A stretch of 64,000 nucleotides of DNA from an uncultured Prevotellaceae bacterium (GCA_902776475.1 CACYQD010000013.1:1-64000), one strand, 5' to 3'. Shown: positions 26,553 through 37,407, counted from the stretch's first letter. Made by a program: numbers and translations. The notes: a model not told the origin generated them from the sequence alone.

Positions 26553-29000
26553 ATGAAAATCCTCAGATGGATCTGGCATATCATAAGAGGAGTGTGCAGT
26601 TGGTACATCCACCTCTTCAAGGGACGCCGATGGTATGTGAAAATACTCTCGGCCATTGTATCCTTTGTGGTGTTCATGATTGTCTATCTGGGGATGGTTG
26701 ACATCAATTTCCTCGGGCTTTTCGGCAAGTCACCAGGTTTTTACGAGATCCTCAATCCCCCCTCCAGTGTCGCATCGGAAGTCTATAGCGCTGACGGCAA
26801 ACTCATCGGCAAGTTTTACAATGAGAACCGCAGTCCGGTGAACTATGAGGATGTGGCGCCCGTGTTCTGGGATGCCCTCATCGACACCGAGGACGAGCGT
26901 TTCTACAGTCACCACGGTGTGGATTTCCGCGGCATCCTGGGAGCCATCAAGGATGCCATCGTGCATCACGATGCCCGTGGAGCATCCACCATCACGCAGC
27001 AGTTGGCCAAAAACATGTTCAGGATGCGCACGCAGAACTCCACCGGTCTGTTGAGCAACATCCCCGGTCTCCGCATCCTCATCATCAAGAGCAAGGAATG
27101 GATCATCGCCACCAAGTTGGAAATGGTCTATGACAAGAAAGACATCCTGACGATGTATGCCAACACGGTGGATTTCGGCAGCAACTGTTTTGGCATCAAG
27201 ACCGCCAGCAAGACCTATTTCAGCGTCACGCCCAAGGAGTTGACCACAGATCAGGCCGCTGTCCTTGTCGGCATTCTGAAAGCCACCTCGTTTTACAATC
27301 CCATCATCAATCCGGAGAACAGCCAATCGCGCCGCGACATCGTCATGTCGCTCATGGTTAAGAACAATCACCTCTCCAAGAGTGAATATGAGCGTCTCAG
27401 TTCACAGCCCACGCCATTGAAGCTGAACCTCGAGAGCGGTTCGAAGGGCAACACAGCCTACTTCAAGGATGCTGTGGAAGCCAGTCTTGCCCATTGGTGC
27501 CATGACACGGGCTACGACCTATACACATCGGGACTACGGATTTACACCACGCTCAACACCACCATGCAGGAATACGCCGAGGCAGCCGTGCGTGAGCAGA
27601 TGGAGCAAGTGCAGGCCAAATTCGTCTCCGACTGGGGCAGCCAGGAACCATGGCGAGACGAGAAAGGCAAGGTCATCCCCTACTTCATAGAGAATTTAGC
27701 CAAGAAGTTGCCCGTTTACAAAGAGTTGAAGGAGCGTTACAAGGGCAATACCGACTCCATCATCTATTACATGAACAAGCCCCACCCCGTGAAGCTATGG
27801 GTTTACGGGCGCGGCAACTATGAAGTGGAAATGAGCACCCTTGACTCACTGCGCACGATGACCCGTTTCATGCACGCTGGTTTCGTAGCGATGGAGCCTC
27901 AGTCAGGAGCCGTTCTGGCCTGGGTGGGTGACATCGACTACAACACCTGGCAATATGACAAGGTGACGGCCATGCGCCAACCCGGTTCCACCTTCAAGGC
28001 CTTTGTCTATACAGAAGCCATGAACCAAGGCCTTGCTCCCTGCGACAAGCGCCGCGACGAGCCGGTGAGAGTGCCTATCTACGATGAGAAGACCCAGTCG
28101 GAGCAGCAGTGGGACCCCAACAATGCCAGCAAGAGTTTCTCCGGCGACTCCATGTTGCTGAAGCATGCTTTTGCCAAGAGCACCAATTCCATTGCCGTAA
28201 GGCTTGGTATCGAGATGGGTGTGAAGAACGTCATCAAGACCGCCCATGAGATGGGCATCAAGAGTGACCTTGACCCCCACCCCTCCACGCTTCTGGGCGC
28301 CTCGGATGTCAACCTGCTTGAGATGGTCAATGCCTATTCCACCATTGCCAACAACGGACTTCGTCATGAGCCTGTGTTGGTGACACATATCTACAACAGC
28401 GACAACGAACTTATCTATGAAGGGCCGAAGGACAGTCCCCGCGCCCTCCCTTACAAGAGTGCGTTCCTGATGCAGCAGATGCTGATGTATGGTGTGAAAG
28501 AAGGCACATCGCGGGGGCTTTTGTCCTATCTCGGCTACTGGAACAAGACCGACCTTGGCGGCAAGACCGGCACGTCGAACAACGCCTCCGATGGTTGGTT
28601 CATCGGTGTGACCCCCAATCTGGTTTGCGGAGCCTGGGTAGGCGGCGAATACCGCCAGATCCATTTCCGAACCGCCCGTCTTGGTCAAGGAGCCTACACG
28701 GCCCTTCCCATCTGCGGAAAGTTTCTGGCGTCAGTCCTGAAGGACAAGGAGATGTCGAAATACCGCGGCCGTTTTGAGGTGCCAGCGGGTGAGGGAGTCA
28801 ACCTCGATCTGTTTATCTGTACCCCGAAGGTCAGCAGCAAGCCCAAGGTGGTGGAGAACGACTCCACGGCCCTTGACGATGATATCACCGAATACGACAT
28901 CGACGGTAACCCCATACCCAAGAACAAGCCCCAGCGTCCAGAGGAAGAAGGCGAGATTTACTATCCAGAGAAGAAATTAGAATTTATCATTGAAGAATAA
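26553..29000 (+). CDS. Penicillin-binding protein 1A-type
   Basis: Class A penicillin-binding protein, 815 residues from ATG 26553. A basic cytoplasmic start and one membrane helix (about 30-52) lead to the GT51 glycosyltransferase domain (E-D-E-R-F-Y-S-H-H-G-V-D, A-S-T-I-T-Q-Q-L-A-K-N). The transpeptidase domain has all three motifs: S-T-F-K in QPGSTFKAF, S-T-N in AKSTNSIAV, and K-T-G in GGKTGTSNNAS. A short acidic tail follows. It polymerises and cross-links peptidoglycan in the periplasm. It lies 57 bases after miaA, in the same run as the lipid A genes, so lipid A and wall synthesis may be co-expressed. Confidence 0.94.
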   Translation: MKILRWIWHIIRGVCSWYIHLFKGRRWYVKILSAIVSFVVFMIVYLGMVDINFLGLFGKSPGFYEILNPPSSVASEVYSADGKLIGKFYNENRSPVNYEDVAPVFWDALIDTEDERFYSHHGVDFRGILGAIKDAIVHHDARGASTITQQLAKNMFRMRTQNSTGLLSNIPGLRILIIKSKEWIIATKLEMVYDKKDILTMYANTVDFGSNCFGIKTASKTYFSVTPKELTTDQAAVLVGILKATSFYNPIINPENSQSRRDIVMSLMVKNNHLSKSEYERLSSQPTPLKLNLESGSKGNTAYFKDAVEASLAHWCHDTGYDLYTSGLRIYTTLNTTMQEYAEAAVREQMEQVQAKFVSDWGSQEPWRDEKGKVIPYFIENLAKKLPVYKELKERYKGNTDSIIYYMNKPHPVKLWVYGRGNYEVEMSTLDSLRTMTRFMHAGFVAMEPQSGAVLAWVGDIDYNTWQYDKVTAMRQPGSTFKAFVYTEAMNQGLAPCDKRRDEPVRVPIYDEKTQSEQQWDPNNASKSFSGDSMLLKHAFAKSTNSIAVRLGIEMGVKNVIKTAHEMGIKSDLDPHPSTLLGASDVNLLEMVNAYSTIANNGLRHEPVLVTHIYNSDNELIYEGPKDSPRALPYKSAFLMQQMLMYGVKEGTSRGLLSYLGYWNKTDLGGKTGTSNNASDGWFIGVTPNLVCGAWVGGEYRQIHFRTARLGQGAYTALPICGKFLASVLKDKEMSKYRGRFEVPAGEGVNLDLFICTPKVSSKPKVVENDSTALDDDITEYDIDGNPIPKNKPQRPEEEGEIYYPEKKLEFIIEE

Positions 29001-29012
29001 GCGTTTACGGAA

Positions 29013-30758
29013 TTGGATGCCATCAGCAACATAGACAGCCAGAATGTGGAGTTCCAGAAAGCGCTCCAGATCATCCAGTACACCCATCACAGCCTTTTTC
29101 TCACAGGTAAGGCCGGCACGGGCAAGTCCACCTTTCTGCGCCATATCTGCAGTGTGACGAAGAAGAAGCATGTGGTCCTGGCCCCGACCGGCATCGCCGC
29201 CATCAATGTCGGTGGCAGCACGCTCCACAGTTTCTTCAAGATACCCTTCCATCCCCTTTTGCCCAACGACAGCCGTTTCTCAGAGCGCCATTTCCGTGAG
29301 ACGCTGAAATACACGGGTGAGAAGCGCAAGATTATCAGAGAGGTGGAACTGATCATCATCGACGAGATCAGCATGGTGCGCGCCGACATCATCGACTTCA
29401 TCGACAAGGTGCTGCGCATCTACACCCGCAACCGCCTTGAGCCGTTCGGCGGCAAGCAGCTTCTCTTTGTCGGCGACATCTATCAGTTGGAGCCCGTGGC
29501 GAAAGAGGAAGACCGCCAACTGCTGCGCCCTTTCTATCCCTCGCTGTTCTTCTTCGATGCCCATGTCTTCCGCAGCATGCAGTTGGTCAGCATCGAGCTC
29601 ACCAAAGTCTATCGCCAGCATGACCTGGGCTTCATCACCCTGCTCGACCATATCCGCACCAACCAAGTCAGAGCGTCGGAGCTCGATGTGCTCAACCGCC
29701 GTGTCGGGGACAGTGAGGACAACGGGGAAGACGGACTGGCCATCACCCTTTGTCCGCGCCGCGACACCGTGGATTTCATCAATGAGCAGCATCTGTCAGA
29801 CCTGCCCGGAGATGTCGTCAAACTCTCCGGGGAAATCGAGGGAGAGTTTCCCACCAGCAGCCTTCCCACCTCTCTTGACCTTGAAGTGAAAGCAGGCGCC
29901 CAAGTGATATTCGTGAAAAATGACATGGAGCACCGATGGGTGAACGGCACGCTTGGCAAGATCACCTCCATCAGTTACGATGACGACGGCAGCGAGTTGC
30001 TCACCGTGATGACAGACAACGGCATGGAATATGATGTGACCCGTGAGATCTGGAGCAACATGCGCTACACCTATAATGAGAAAGAGGAGCGCATCGAGGA
30101 AGAAGAAATCGGACGCTTCATCCAGTTCCCCATCCGTCTGGCCTGGGCCATCACGGTACACAAGAGTCAGGGACTCACCTTCCAGCATGTCAGGATAGAC
30201 CTCTCGGGGCGAGCCTTCGCCGGAGGCCAGACCTATGTCGCCCTCTCCCGTTGTGAATCCCTGGAAGGCATCACGCTGAAGGAGCCCGTCCGGATGGCTG
30301 ACATCTTCATCCGTCCAGAAGTGGTGAGGTTTGCCCGTAGCTACAACAACCAGCAAGTCATCAACAGCGTGTTGGAAAGCAGCATGGCCGACAAGGAATA
30401 CCATGATGCTGTGACAGCCCTCAATGCTGGTGATGCCGACGGTTTCATCGACAACTTTTTCAAGGCCATCCATCACCGCTATGACCTCGACAAGCCCATC
30501 GCCCGCCGTTTCATCCGCCGCAAGCTCAACCAGCTGTTGGGCATGAAGGCCGAGATCAGCGCCTTGCAGGAGCAGTTGAGCCAGCGCAACGAATTTCTCA
30601 TGAAACTCGCAGCCGAATACACCCTGATGGGCAAAGACTGTGAACGCGAGGGCATGGTGGAAGCCGCCATCGCCAACTATAAGAAAGCGCTGGAACTCTA
30701 TCCAGACTCCCTCATCGCCAAACGAAAAATCAAGAAACTCAGTAAAAAGAAACCATAA
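29013..30758 (+). CDS. PIF1/RecD-like helicase with C-terminal TPR
   Basis: A superfamily 1B helicase-type ATPase of 581 residues. Walker A is GKAGTGKST at about 32-40, then L-A-P-T-G-I-A-A (motif Ia) and [10 protein letters not shown] (motif II). [10 protein letters not shown] is motif III, and the [10 protein letters not shown] motif of PIF1/RecD helicases follows. From about 525 there is a helical TPR-like tail ([19 protein letters not shown]). It probably unwinds DNA or G-quadruplexes in replication or repair. The start is TTG at 29013, 12 bases after the PBP stop; a GTG 11 codons later is an alternative. It ends overlapping the engB ATG by one base. Confidence 0.88.
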   Translation: MDAISNIDSQNVEFQKALQIIQYTHHSLFLTGKAGTGKSTFLRHICSVTKKKHVVLAPTGIAAINVGGSTLHSFFKIPFHPLLPNDSRFSERHFRETLKYTGEKRKIIREVELIIIDEISMVRADIIDFIDKVLRIYTRNRLEPFGGKQLLFVGDIYQLEPVAKEEDRQLLRPFYPSLFFFDAHVFRSMQLVSIELTKVYRQHDLGFITLLDHIRTNQVRASELDVLNRRVGDSEDNGEDGLAITLCPRRDTVDFINEQHLSDLPGDVVKLSGEIEGEFPTSSLPTSLDLEVKAGAQVIFVKNDMEHRWVNGTLGKITSISYDDDGSELLTVMTDNGMEYDVTREIWSNMRYTYNEKEERIEEEEIGRFIQFPIRLAWAITVHKSQGLTFQHVRIDLSGRAFAGGQTYVALSRCESLEGITLKEPVRMADIFIRPEVVRFARSYNNQQVINSVLESSMADKEYHDAVTALNAGDADGFIDNFFKAIHHRYDLDKPIARRFIRRKLNQLLGMKAEISALQEQLSQRNEFLMKLAAEYTLMGKDCEREGMVEAAIANYKKALELYPDSLIAKRKIKKLSKKKP

Positions 30759-31363
30759 TGGAAATCAAGACCTCAGAATTTACCCTCAGCAGTCCCAATA
30801 TTGAGAAATGCCCCACCGACTTCAGGCCGGAATACGCCTTCATCGGCCGTTCGAATGTGGGCAAGTCAAGTCTCATCAACATGCTCTGCAACCACAAGGG
30901 ACTGGCCAAGACATCGGCCACCCCGGGCAAGACCCTTCTGATCAACCATTTCATCATCAACCGGGAGTGGTATCTCGTGGATTTGCCCGGCTATGGCTAC
31001 GCCAAGCGTTCGAAGACCATCCAGCAGAAGATCGACAACATGATCACCTCCTATCTCCTGATGCGTCAGCAGTTGGCCAACGTCTTCGTGCTCATCGACA
31101 TCCGCCATGCCCCCCAGAAGATAGACCTGGATTTCATCAACTGGCTCGGATCGAGCAGCATCCCCTTCTCCATCGTCTTCACCAAGGCCGACAAGTTGTC
31201 CAAGCAGAAAGCCTCTGAGAACGTGAAGAACTACATGGATGCCCTGAGTGAGACATGGGAAGAACTGCCGCCCTATTTCGTGACCAGCAGTGAGAAGAAG
31301 ACTGGTCGTGATGAGATTCTCACCTACATCGAGAACGTCAACAAGGATATCGCCACCCCATAG
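30758..31363 (+). CDS. engB: Ribosome biogenesis GTPase YsxC/EngB
   Basis: Essential GTPase of 201 residues that acts in assembly of the large ribosomal subunit. The G1 motif G-R-S-N-V-G-K-S-S (about 31-39), G2 T-S-A-T-P-G-K-T, G3 D-L-P-G-Y-G-Y-A and G4 T-K-A-D are all present. It overlaps the helicase stop by one base (TAATG) and is 12 bases from the ABC-F gene. Confidence 0.95.
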   Translation: MEIKTSEFTLSSPNIEKCPTDFRPEYAFIGRSNVGKSSLINMLCNHKGLAKTSATPGKTLLINHFIINREWYLVDLPGYGYAKRSKTIQQKIDNMITSYLLMRQQLANVFVLIDIRHAPQKIDLDFINWLGSSSIPFSIVFTKADKLSKQKASENVKNYMDALSETWEELPPYFVTSSEKKTGRDEILTYIENVNKDIATP

Positions 31364-31375
31364 CCCCACCATTCG

Positions 31376-33148
31376 ATGAATGCCTATCTTGACGTGCAGG
31401 GCCTGACCAAATCATTTGGTGCGCTGCTCTTGTTTGAAAACATCTCCTTCTCCGTCAGCGAGGGACAGAAGATCGGTCTCATCGCCAGGAACGGCATGGG
31501 CAAATCGACGTTGCTCACCATCCTCTCCGGAAAGGAAGGCTACGACAGCGGCAGTGTCATCTATCGCCGCGACCTGCGTGTAGGTTTTCTGGAGCAATCG
31601 CCCCGTTTTGACCCAGAAGAGACCGTGCTCGATGCCTGTTTCAACCATCATGGTGATGAAGAGAAAGTGCTCCGAGCCAAACAAGTGCTCACCCAACTCA
31701 AGATTCGCGACCTGCAACAGCCCATGGGGCAGTTGAGCGGTGGTCAGCAGAAGCGCGTGGCTTTGGCCAATGTCCTTCTGACCGAGCCCGACCTTCTGAT
31801 TCTCGACGAGCCCACCAACCACCTCGACCTCGACATGATCGAGTGGCTTGAGGGCTATCTCTCGCGCGGCAACCGCACCCTGCTGATGGTGACCCACGAC
31901 CGGTTTTTCCTCGACCGCGTGTGCAACCTTATCATCGAACTAGACGACCACACCCTTTACACCTACAAAGGCAACTACGCCTATTATCTGGAAAAGCGGC
32001 AGCACCGTCTTGATGTCACCCGTGCGGAAATCCTCCGCGCCAACAACCTCTACCGCCGCGAACTGGAATGGATGCGCCGCATGCCCCAGGCCCGCGGCCA
32101 CAAAGCCCGTTACCGCGAGGAAGCCTTCTATGAGTTGGAGCGCAAGGCCAAGCAGCGCATCGAAGAGCGTCAAATACGGTTGAAGTCCAGCAATGTGTAT
32201 ATCGGCAGCAAGATCTTCGAATGCCAATACGTGTCGAAATCCTTCGACAACCAAGTGATGCTGAAAGACTTCTACTACAACTTCGCCCGATACGAGAAGA
32301 TGGGCATCGTCGGCAACAACGGCACCGGCAAATCCACCTTTCTCAAGCTCCTTCTCGGTTTGGAACCCGTGGACAGCGGCAATTTCGACATCGGAGACAC
32401 CGTCAACTTCGGCTATTTTTCGCAAGAAGGCCTGCAGTTTGACGAGCAGCAGAAAGTGATTGACGTGGTGCGCGACATCGCAGACTACATAGACCTGGGC
32501 AGAGGGCGCCACTTCACCGCCTCACAGTTTCTGCAGCATTTCCAGTTCTCCCCCGAGCAGCAATACAACTACGTCTATAAGCTCAGCGGCGGAGAGCGCC
32601 GCAAGCTCTACCTCTGTACGGTGCTCATGCGCAACCCCAATTTCCTTGTACTCGACGAGCCCACCAACGACCTCGATATCCAGACCCTGCAGATCCTGGA
32701 AGAATACCTCGCCGACTTCCCCGGTTGTGTGATAGTGGTCAGTCACGACCGCTATTTCATGGACAAGGTGGTGGATCACCTGCTCGTCTTCAAAGGCAAC
32801 GGCGTGATCAAGGACTTCCCCGGCAACTACACCCAGTATCGGGAGTGGTGTGCCCTGCGCTCAAAAGAAGACCAAGACACCCCCGTGGAGAAAGAGGAGA
32901 AAAGTGCTAAGCGCGACTACCGCAACAGCGACAAGCGCAAGATGACCTATAAGGAGAAGATTGAGTTTGCCCGTCTGGAAGAGGAAATCGCCGCTTTGGA
33001 GGAAGAACAGAAGCGAATAGAAGCAGCCCTTTGCGGCGGTACGGTGAACATCGATGAGATCACCGCCATGAGCAAACGCCTTCCCCAACTGAAGGACGAA
33101 CTCGACGAGAAAAGCATGCGCTGGCTGGAATTGAGCGAGATTGAATAG
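31376..33148 (+). CDS. ABC-F ATPase (Uup/EttA-like)
   Basis: A 590-residue protein with two ABC ATPase cassettes and no membrane domain. The first Walker A is G-M-G-K-S-T-L-L near 39 with signature LSGGQQKR. The second is G-N-N-G-T-G-K-S-T with signature LSGGERRK. Both Walker B motifs end in LDEPTN. The linker between the cassettes (about 200-270) is basic and helical, as in factors that reach into the ribosome E site, and the C-terminus (about 520-590) is a predicted coiled coil as in Uup. It probably helps ribosomes through difficult sequences rather than acting as a transporter. It is the last gene of the lpxD run. Confidence 0.9.
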   Translation: MNAYLDVQGLTKSFGALLLFENISFSVSEGQKIGLIARNGMGKSTLLTILSGKEGYDSGSVIYRRDLRVGFLEQSPRFDPEETVLDACFNHHGDEEKVLRAKQVLTQLKIRDLQQPMGQLSGGQQKRVALANVLLTEPDLLILDEPTNHLDLDMIEWLEGYLSRGNRTLLMVTHDRFFLDRVCNLIIELDDHTLYTYKGNYAYYLEKRQHRLDVTRAEILRANNLYRRELEWMRRMPQARGHKARYREEAFYELERKAKQRIEERQIRLKSSNVYIGSKIFECQYVSKSFDNQVMLKDFYYNFARYEKMGIVGNNGTGKSTFLKLLLGLEPVDSGNFDIGDTVNFGYFSQEGLQFDEQQKVIDVVRDIADYIDLGRGRHFTASQFLQHFQFSPEQQYNYVYKLSGGERRKLYLCTVLMRNPNFLVLDEPTNDLDIQTLQILEEYLADFPGCVIVVSHDRYFMDKVVDHLLVFKGNGVIKDFPGNYTQYREWCALRSKEDQDTPVEKEEKSAKRDYRNSDKRKMTYKEKIEFARLEEEIAALEEEQKRIEAALCGGTVNIDEITAMSKRLPQLKDELDEKSMRWLELSEIE

Positions 33149-33273
33149 AGGGAAGTATCTTCAAAATCCATTCTATTTGTGGTGAAAACGCAAATGGGTC
33201 TATTAGAAAACCGCAATTATCTGCGAATTGAGTTTAGTGGCATTATTTGTTATCCATTTAAGAATTTCATATC

Positions 33274-34197
33274 ATGAAAAGATTTGTGTTATCAGCCGCT
33301 TTATTGACGGCAGTGGTTTTTGCCCAGGCACAGAAGTACACGCTTAACGGAGTTGAGCATGAAACCGAAATCATTCCCGTTGTAGTGTCCAACTTCAACG
33401 GACAAACACTCGCTACAGCCCCAAAAGGAAAAAGCAAGACCATCACCCTCATAAGAACTAAATTCTCAACGCCTTTGGATGACTACAACGCCCTGGCGCT
33501 GCCAGAACTGAAAGTAGGAAACATCATAGGCCATCCAACTCTTGGCTGGGACGACACTGATTACCGCATACCCGACATTGTGCCGGAGTCATATGGTGAA
33601 GGGTGGATTCTGAACGACGTTTTCTACGACGGCGACTATCCTGTGGCAACTTATGGAAGGGCACCAAAAACGGAGCTTCTGCCCTGGGGAAAATCAGAGA
33701 AGGACATCTCACGACGAGGCAGGGACCCGCACCTGATTATGCTCGTCGACCCCTCGAAAGAGGTGAAGAAAGTTTATAACACATCATCGATGACTTTCCC
33801 GCCCAAAAACCGTGGTGCCGAAATCGACAGGCAGTCGGTCAACTGGGCAGTCGTGAAGGATGGGATACTTTACTTCAGCATTTCAGGTTTGATGGGATTT
33901 GACAATGGACTGAATGCATACGTAGTAGCAGTGGACATCTCCACCGATAAGACATTATGGGTCAGCAAGCCCAACACCTGCAACACAGATAACTTCCTGA
34001 TCATTGACAATTCCATTGTCTGTGGATTCGGTGACACTGGCAAGCCAGATTTCATTAACGTTCTGAATAGGTTTACGGGTGTCCAGAAGCAACAGCTCTG
34101 GGTGGCTAATGCCCCTCAATGGTTGGCTCTCGGTAGCGACGGCAGGCTCTATGTTTCTCTTTATGACAAACATGTTGCCTTTAAGATAAATCGGTAA
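33274..34197 (+). CDS. Secreted protein, function unknown
   Basis: A 307-residue protein with a signal peptide (MKRFVLSAALLTAVVFAQAQ). The mature part is rich in beta-strand-like stretches: G-I-L-Y-F-S-I-S-G near 200, T-L-W-V-S-K-P near 230, a motif repeating V-D-I-S-T-D-K-T-L-W, and a C-terminal W-L-A-L-G-S-D-G-R-L-Y-V-S-L. These recall PQQ- or NHL-type beta-propellers, but I cannot place the family. It stands alone between the ABC-F gene and rho, with 125 and 249 bases of non-coding DNA on its sides. Base composition looks more AT-rich than that of its neighbours, which may indicate recent acquisition (impression only, not computed). Confidence 0.7.
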   Translation: MKRFVLSAALLTAVVFAQAQKYTLNGVEHETEIIPVVVSNFNGQTLATAPKGKSKTITLIRTKFSTPLDDYNALALPELKVGNIIGHPTLGWDDTDYRIPDIVPESYGEGWILNDVFYDGDYPVATYGRAPKTELLPWGKSEKDISRRGRDPHLIMLVDPSKEVKKVYNTSSMTFPPKNRGAEIDRQSVNWAVVKDGILYFSISGLMGFDNGLNAYVVAVDISTDKTLWVSKPNTCNTDNFLIIDNSIVCGFGDTGKPDFINVLNRFTGVQKQQLWVANAPQWLALGSDGRLYVSLYDKHVAFKINR

Positions 34198-34366
34198 GGT
34201 GAAAACAACGGTTCTTTCGATAGAGCCATTGAGCGGAGTTTGGAAAGGACAGCTTCTTCGACCATGGTCTGGTATGTGACGGCAGAGAGGGAAACGGAAT
34301 GTGTTAAGAGCTGTTAAATCACAAAATTAATTAGAGGCGAAAGGCATAAAATGGGAGAAAAATGCC

Positions 34367-34374
34367 TAAATTTG
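34367..34374 (+). promoter_or_regulatory. -7 element of rho
   Basis: TAAATTTG matches TAnnTTTG. Transcription would start near 34381, giving a 5' leader of about 65 bases before the ATG at 34447. No -33 TTG at standard spacing was seen. Confidence 0.6.
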
Positions 34375-34446
34375 CACAGTTTTTCAAGAATATAGGATTT
34401 TCACCTCTCGAAAGTCCATTTTCAAAATCAATTTTCACATATTTAT

Positions 34447-36378
34447 ATGTATAGTAAAGACGATTTATTATCGAAGGATATCCCCGAATTGGTGGATATC
34501 GCCGACAAATTGGGTGCTGACTATCGTTCTGATGACAATCAGGAAACCCTGATATACTCCATACTTGACAAGCAAGCCGAAGTGGAAGGCAACAAGAATC
34601 CTGCCACCACGAAGCGCAAGCGCACAAGGATCACGAAGAAAGACACCGACCATGTCTATACGGTCAGCGGCAAGGACGGAGAGAACCTCGACCTGAAGAA
34701 AAACAAGCCGAGTCAGGAGCCCCTGCCACTCTTTGCCGATTTCACTCCGGAAGTGAAAGAAGAAGAAGTTGAGGAAAAGGTGGCCGAGCCCGTCGTGGAG
34801 AAGCCCAAGCGTGGCCGTAAGAGCAAGGCAGAGAAAGCTGCTGAAGAGGCAGCCGCCAAAGCAGCTGAGGAAGCCAAGGCCAAGGAAGAGGAAGTCATTC
34901 AGGAAGAGGCACCGGCAGAACCTGCAGAGCCTGTGGTCGAAGAAAACATGGACATTGTCCCGGAAGCCACTTTCTCCACCACAGAGAGCAACGAAGAAGA
35001 GTCAGACCTCCTGGCTCAGTTGCAAGCCAAGGTGAAAGCCCACAACGAGGCACAGGAAGAAAAGGCCCAGGCCATGCTTGACGGTCTTTGGGAAGACGAT
35101 CCCGGCGACGGCACCGACTTCATCACCGTAGTCGATCTCCCGATAGAAGATCAGGGAGCCCTTCCCTCCTATGACATCTTCGACAACCCAACGACTCCTG
35201 CGCCCCAAGCGCAGCATGTTTTCCAGCAACAAAAGGACAGTCAGGCCGCTTACAATTTTGACAACATCATCGCCGCCAACGGCGTGCTGGAGATCATGCC
35301 TGACGGTTACGGTTTCCTCCGTTCGAGCGACTACAACTACCTGTCATCCCCCGATGACGTCTATGTGTCGAGTCAGCAGATCAAGCAATGGGGTCTGAAG
35401 ACCGGCGACGTGGTGGAATGCAAGGTCCGTCCTCCCCGCGACGGAGAGAAATACTTCCCCCTGACAGGCATCACGAAGATCAACGGCCGAATGCCCTCCG
35501 ACATCCGCGACCGCATCCCCTTCGAGCACCTCACTCCTCTCTTCCCCGATGAGAAATACAACCTGACAGGTGACCGTGAGACCACCAACCTCTCCACCCG
35601 CGTGGTGGACCTGTTCTCACCGATCGGAAAAGGACAGCGTGCCCTCATCGTGGCCCAGCCCAAGACCGGTAAGACCATCCTGATGAAGGACATCGCCAAC
35701 GCCATCGCCGCCAACCATCCCGAGGCCTATCTCATGATGCTCCTCATCGACGAGCGCCCGGAGGAAGTGACAGATATGGCCCGCACCGTCAATGCCGAGG
35801 TGATTGCCTCCACGTTTGACGAGCCCGCCGAGCGCCATGTCAAGATTGCCGGCATCGTGCTGGAGAAAGCCAAGCGCATGGTGGAATGCGGTCACGACGT
35901 GGTGATCTTCCTCGACAGCATCACCCGACTGGCCCGCGCCTACAACACCGTATCGCCCGCAAGCGGCAAGGTGCTTACCGGCGGTGTGGATGCCAATGCC
36001 CTGCAGAAGCCCAAGCGCTTCTTCGGAGCTGCCCGCAACATTGAAGGCGGCGGTTCGCTCACCATCATCGCCACAGCCCTCATCGACACCGGTTCAAAGA
36101 TGGACGAGGTGATCTTCGAGGAGTTCAAGGGCACCGGCAACATGGAGTTGCAGCTCGACCGCTCGCTCTCGAACAAGCGAATCTTCCCGTCAGTCAACCT
36201 GGTGGCCTCCAGTACGCGCCGCGACGACCTGCTGCAGGACAAGACGACGCTCGACCGCATGTGGATCCTGCGCAAGTACATCTCCGACATGAATCCTGTG
36301 GAAGCCATGAACACAATCCACGACCGCATGTTGCAGACCCGTACCAACGAGGAATTCCTCTTGACGATGAACTCATAA
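34447..36378 (+). CDS. rho: Transcription termination factor Rho, long Bacteroidetes form
   Basis: RNA-dependent ATPase and helicase that ends transcription; 643 residues against about 420 in E. coli. Residues 1-45 form the Rho N-terminal helical domain. Residues about 46-270 are a long low-complexity insert rich in Glu, Lys and Ala, expected to be disordered. The RNA-binding cold-shock-like domain follows at about 272-345 ([14 protein letters not shown]), then the ATPase core with Walker A P-K-T-G-K-T near 403 and [10 protein letters not shown] similar disordered insert in Bacteroides thetaiotaomicron Rho has been reported to drive phase separation and gut fitness. The gene has its own promoter and terminator. 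Confidence 0.97.
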   Translation: MYSKDDLLSKDIPELVDIADKLGADYRSDDNQETLIYSILDKQAEVEGNKNPATTKRKRTRITKKDTDHVYTVSGKDGENLDLKKNKPSQEPLPLFADFTPEVKEEEVEEKVAEPVVEKPKRGRKSKAEKAAEEAAAKAAEEAKAKEEEVIQEEAPAEPAEPVVEENMDIVPEATFSTTESNEEESDLLAQLQAKVKAHNEAQEEKAQAMLDGLWEDDPGDGTDFITVVDLPIEDQGALPSYDIFDNPTTPAPQAQHVFQQQKDSQAAYNFDNIIAANGVLEIMPDGYGFLRSSDYNYLSSPDDVYVSSQQIKQWGLKTGDVVECKVRPPRDGEKYFPLTGITKINGRMPSDIRDRIPFEHLTPLFPDEKYNLTGDRETTNLSTRVVDLFSPIGKGQRALIVAQPKTGKTILMKDIANAIAANHPEAYLMMLLIDERPEEVTDMARTVNAEVIASTFDEPAERHVKIAGIVLEKAKRMVECGHDVVIFLDSITRLARAYNTVSPASGKVLTGGVDANALQKPKRFFGAARNIEGGGSLTIIATALIDTGSKMDEVIFEEFKGTGNMELQLDRSLSNKRIFPSVNLVASSTRRDDLLQDKTTLDRMWILRKYISDMNPVEAMNTIHDRMLQTRTNEEFLLTMNS

Positions 36379-36393
36379 CCATACCATCCCTGG

Positions 36394-36432
36394 CGGGGCG
36401 CTTCGTGCTCGAGCACGGATCGCCCCGTTTTT
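36394..36432 (+). terminator. Intrinsic terminator of rho
   Basis: The stem CGGGGCG / CGCCCCG encloses a second palindrome (CGTGCTCGAGCACG) and is followed by TTTTT. A compound hairpin with a U-tract 16 bases after the rho stop. Confidence 0.85.
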
Positions 36433-36459
36433 GATGAAAAACAATCCAAACCACACTGG

Positions 36460-37395
36460 ATGAGCAGTAAAAGGAACATTCTCCGTTTCACCTTGTTTTG
36501 GGTTACCGTACTGGTTTTGGCCAGCTGCGGCAGTACCACCCATGATCAAAGGGAGAAGCGCCGGCAGCAACAAGCCGTCCTTAATCAAAGAGACTCCCTT
36601 GCTCTGAAAATCGCCGTCACCCCTACCCTGGACTGTCTTCCCATCTTCGTGGCCGTCAACACCGGCATCTTCGACCAACTCGGTGTGATGGTCAGTCTGA
36701 AGCAGATGAATGCCCAGATGGACTGTGACGAAGCCATGAGAAAAGGCAAGATAGAGTGCATGGTCAGTGACCTGATGCGCACCGAGCGGTTGAAACACGA
36801 AGGCATCCCCCTGACCTACGTGACCGCCACCGGCATGTACTGGCAGTTGATCGGCAACCGCAAGGGCCGTGTGACCAACATCAGTCAAATGGGAGACAAG
36901 ATGGTGGCCATGACCCGTTACTCAGCCACCGACTACCTGGCCACGCTCGCTATTGACAGCGTGAAACCCGAGAATCCCGTTTTCCGCATTCAGATCAATG
37001 ATGTCCTTGTGCGTCTGATGATGCTGATCAACAATGAGATGGACGCAGTGCTGCTGCCTGAACCTCAGGCCACCACCGCCCGTCTTGAGCATCATCCAGT
37101 CATGATGGACTCCCGTTCGAGAAACATCCGTCTCGGTGTCATCGCAGCCCGTGCAAGCATGCATAACGACGGATACCGAAAGAAGCAGCTGGACCTGTTT
37201 GTCAGGGGTTACAACATGGCTTGCGACTCCCTTAACGAAAAAGGTCTCCAGCACTACAGCCAGGTGATACAGGACTACTGCCATGCCGACGAGGCCATCA
37301 TCAAATCAATACCCAAACAGACCTTCAATCATGCCGCTCAGCCCCGCCAGAAAGACATCGACCGCACCCGCAACGTGAAATGGCGCATGAGCTGA
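36460..37395 (+). CDS. NMT1/THI5-like substrate-binding lipoprotein
   Basis: A 311-residue protein with a lipoprotein signal (lipobox L-A-S-C, Cys23). The mature part resembles the periplasmic-binding proteins of the NMT1/THI5/SsuA group: it begins K-I-A-V-T-P-T-L-D-C-L-P and has the A-V-N-T-G-I-F-D-Q-L-G segment typical of pyrimidine, sulfonate or taurine binders. No permease or ATPase gene lies nearby, so the transport partner, if any, is elsewhere, or the protein is a sensor. It is followed at 12 bases by the large TPR gene, so the two are probably co-transcribed. Confidence 0.8.
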   Translation: MSSKRNILRFTLFWVTVLVLASCGSTTHDQREKRRQQQAVLNQRDSLALKIAVTPTLDCLPIFVAVNTGIFDQLGVMVSLKQMNAQMDCDEAMRKGKIECMVSDLMRTERLKHEGIPLTYVTATGMYWQLIGNRKGRVTNISQMGDKMVAMTRYSATDYLATLAIDSVKPENPVFRIQINDVLVRLMMLINNEMDAVLLPEPQATTARLEHHPVMMDSRSRNIRLGVIAARASMHNDGYRKKQLDLFVRGYNMACDSLNEKGLQHYSQVIQDYCHADEAIIKSIPKQTFNHAAQPRQKDIDRTRNVKWRMS

Positions 37396-37407
37396 AAACC
37401 ACATTCT

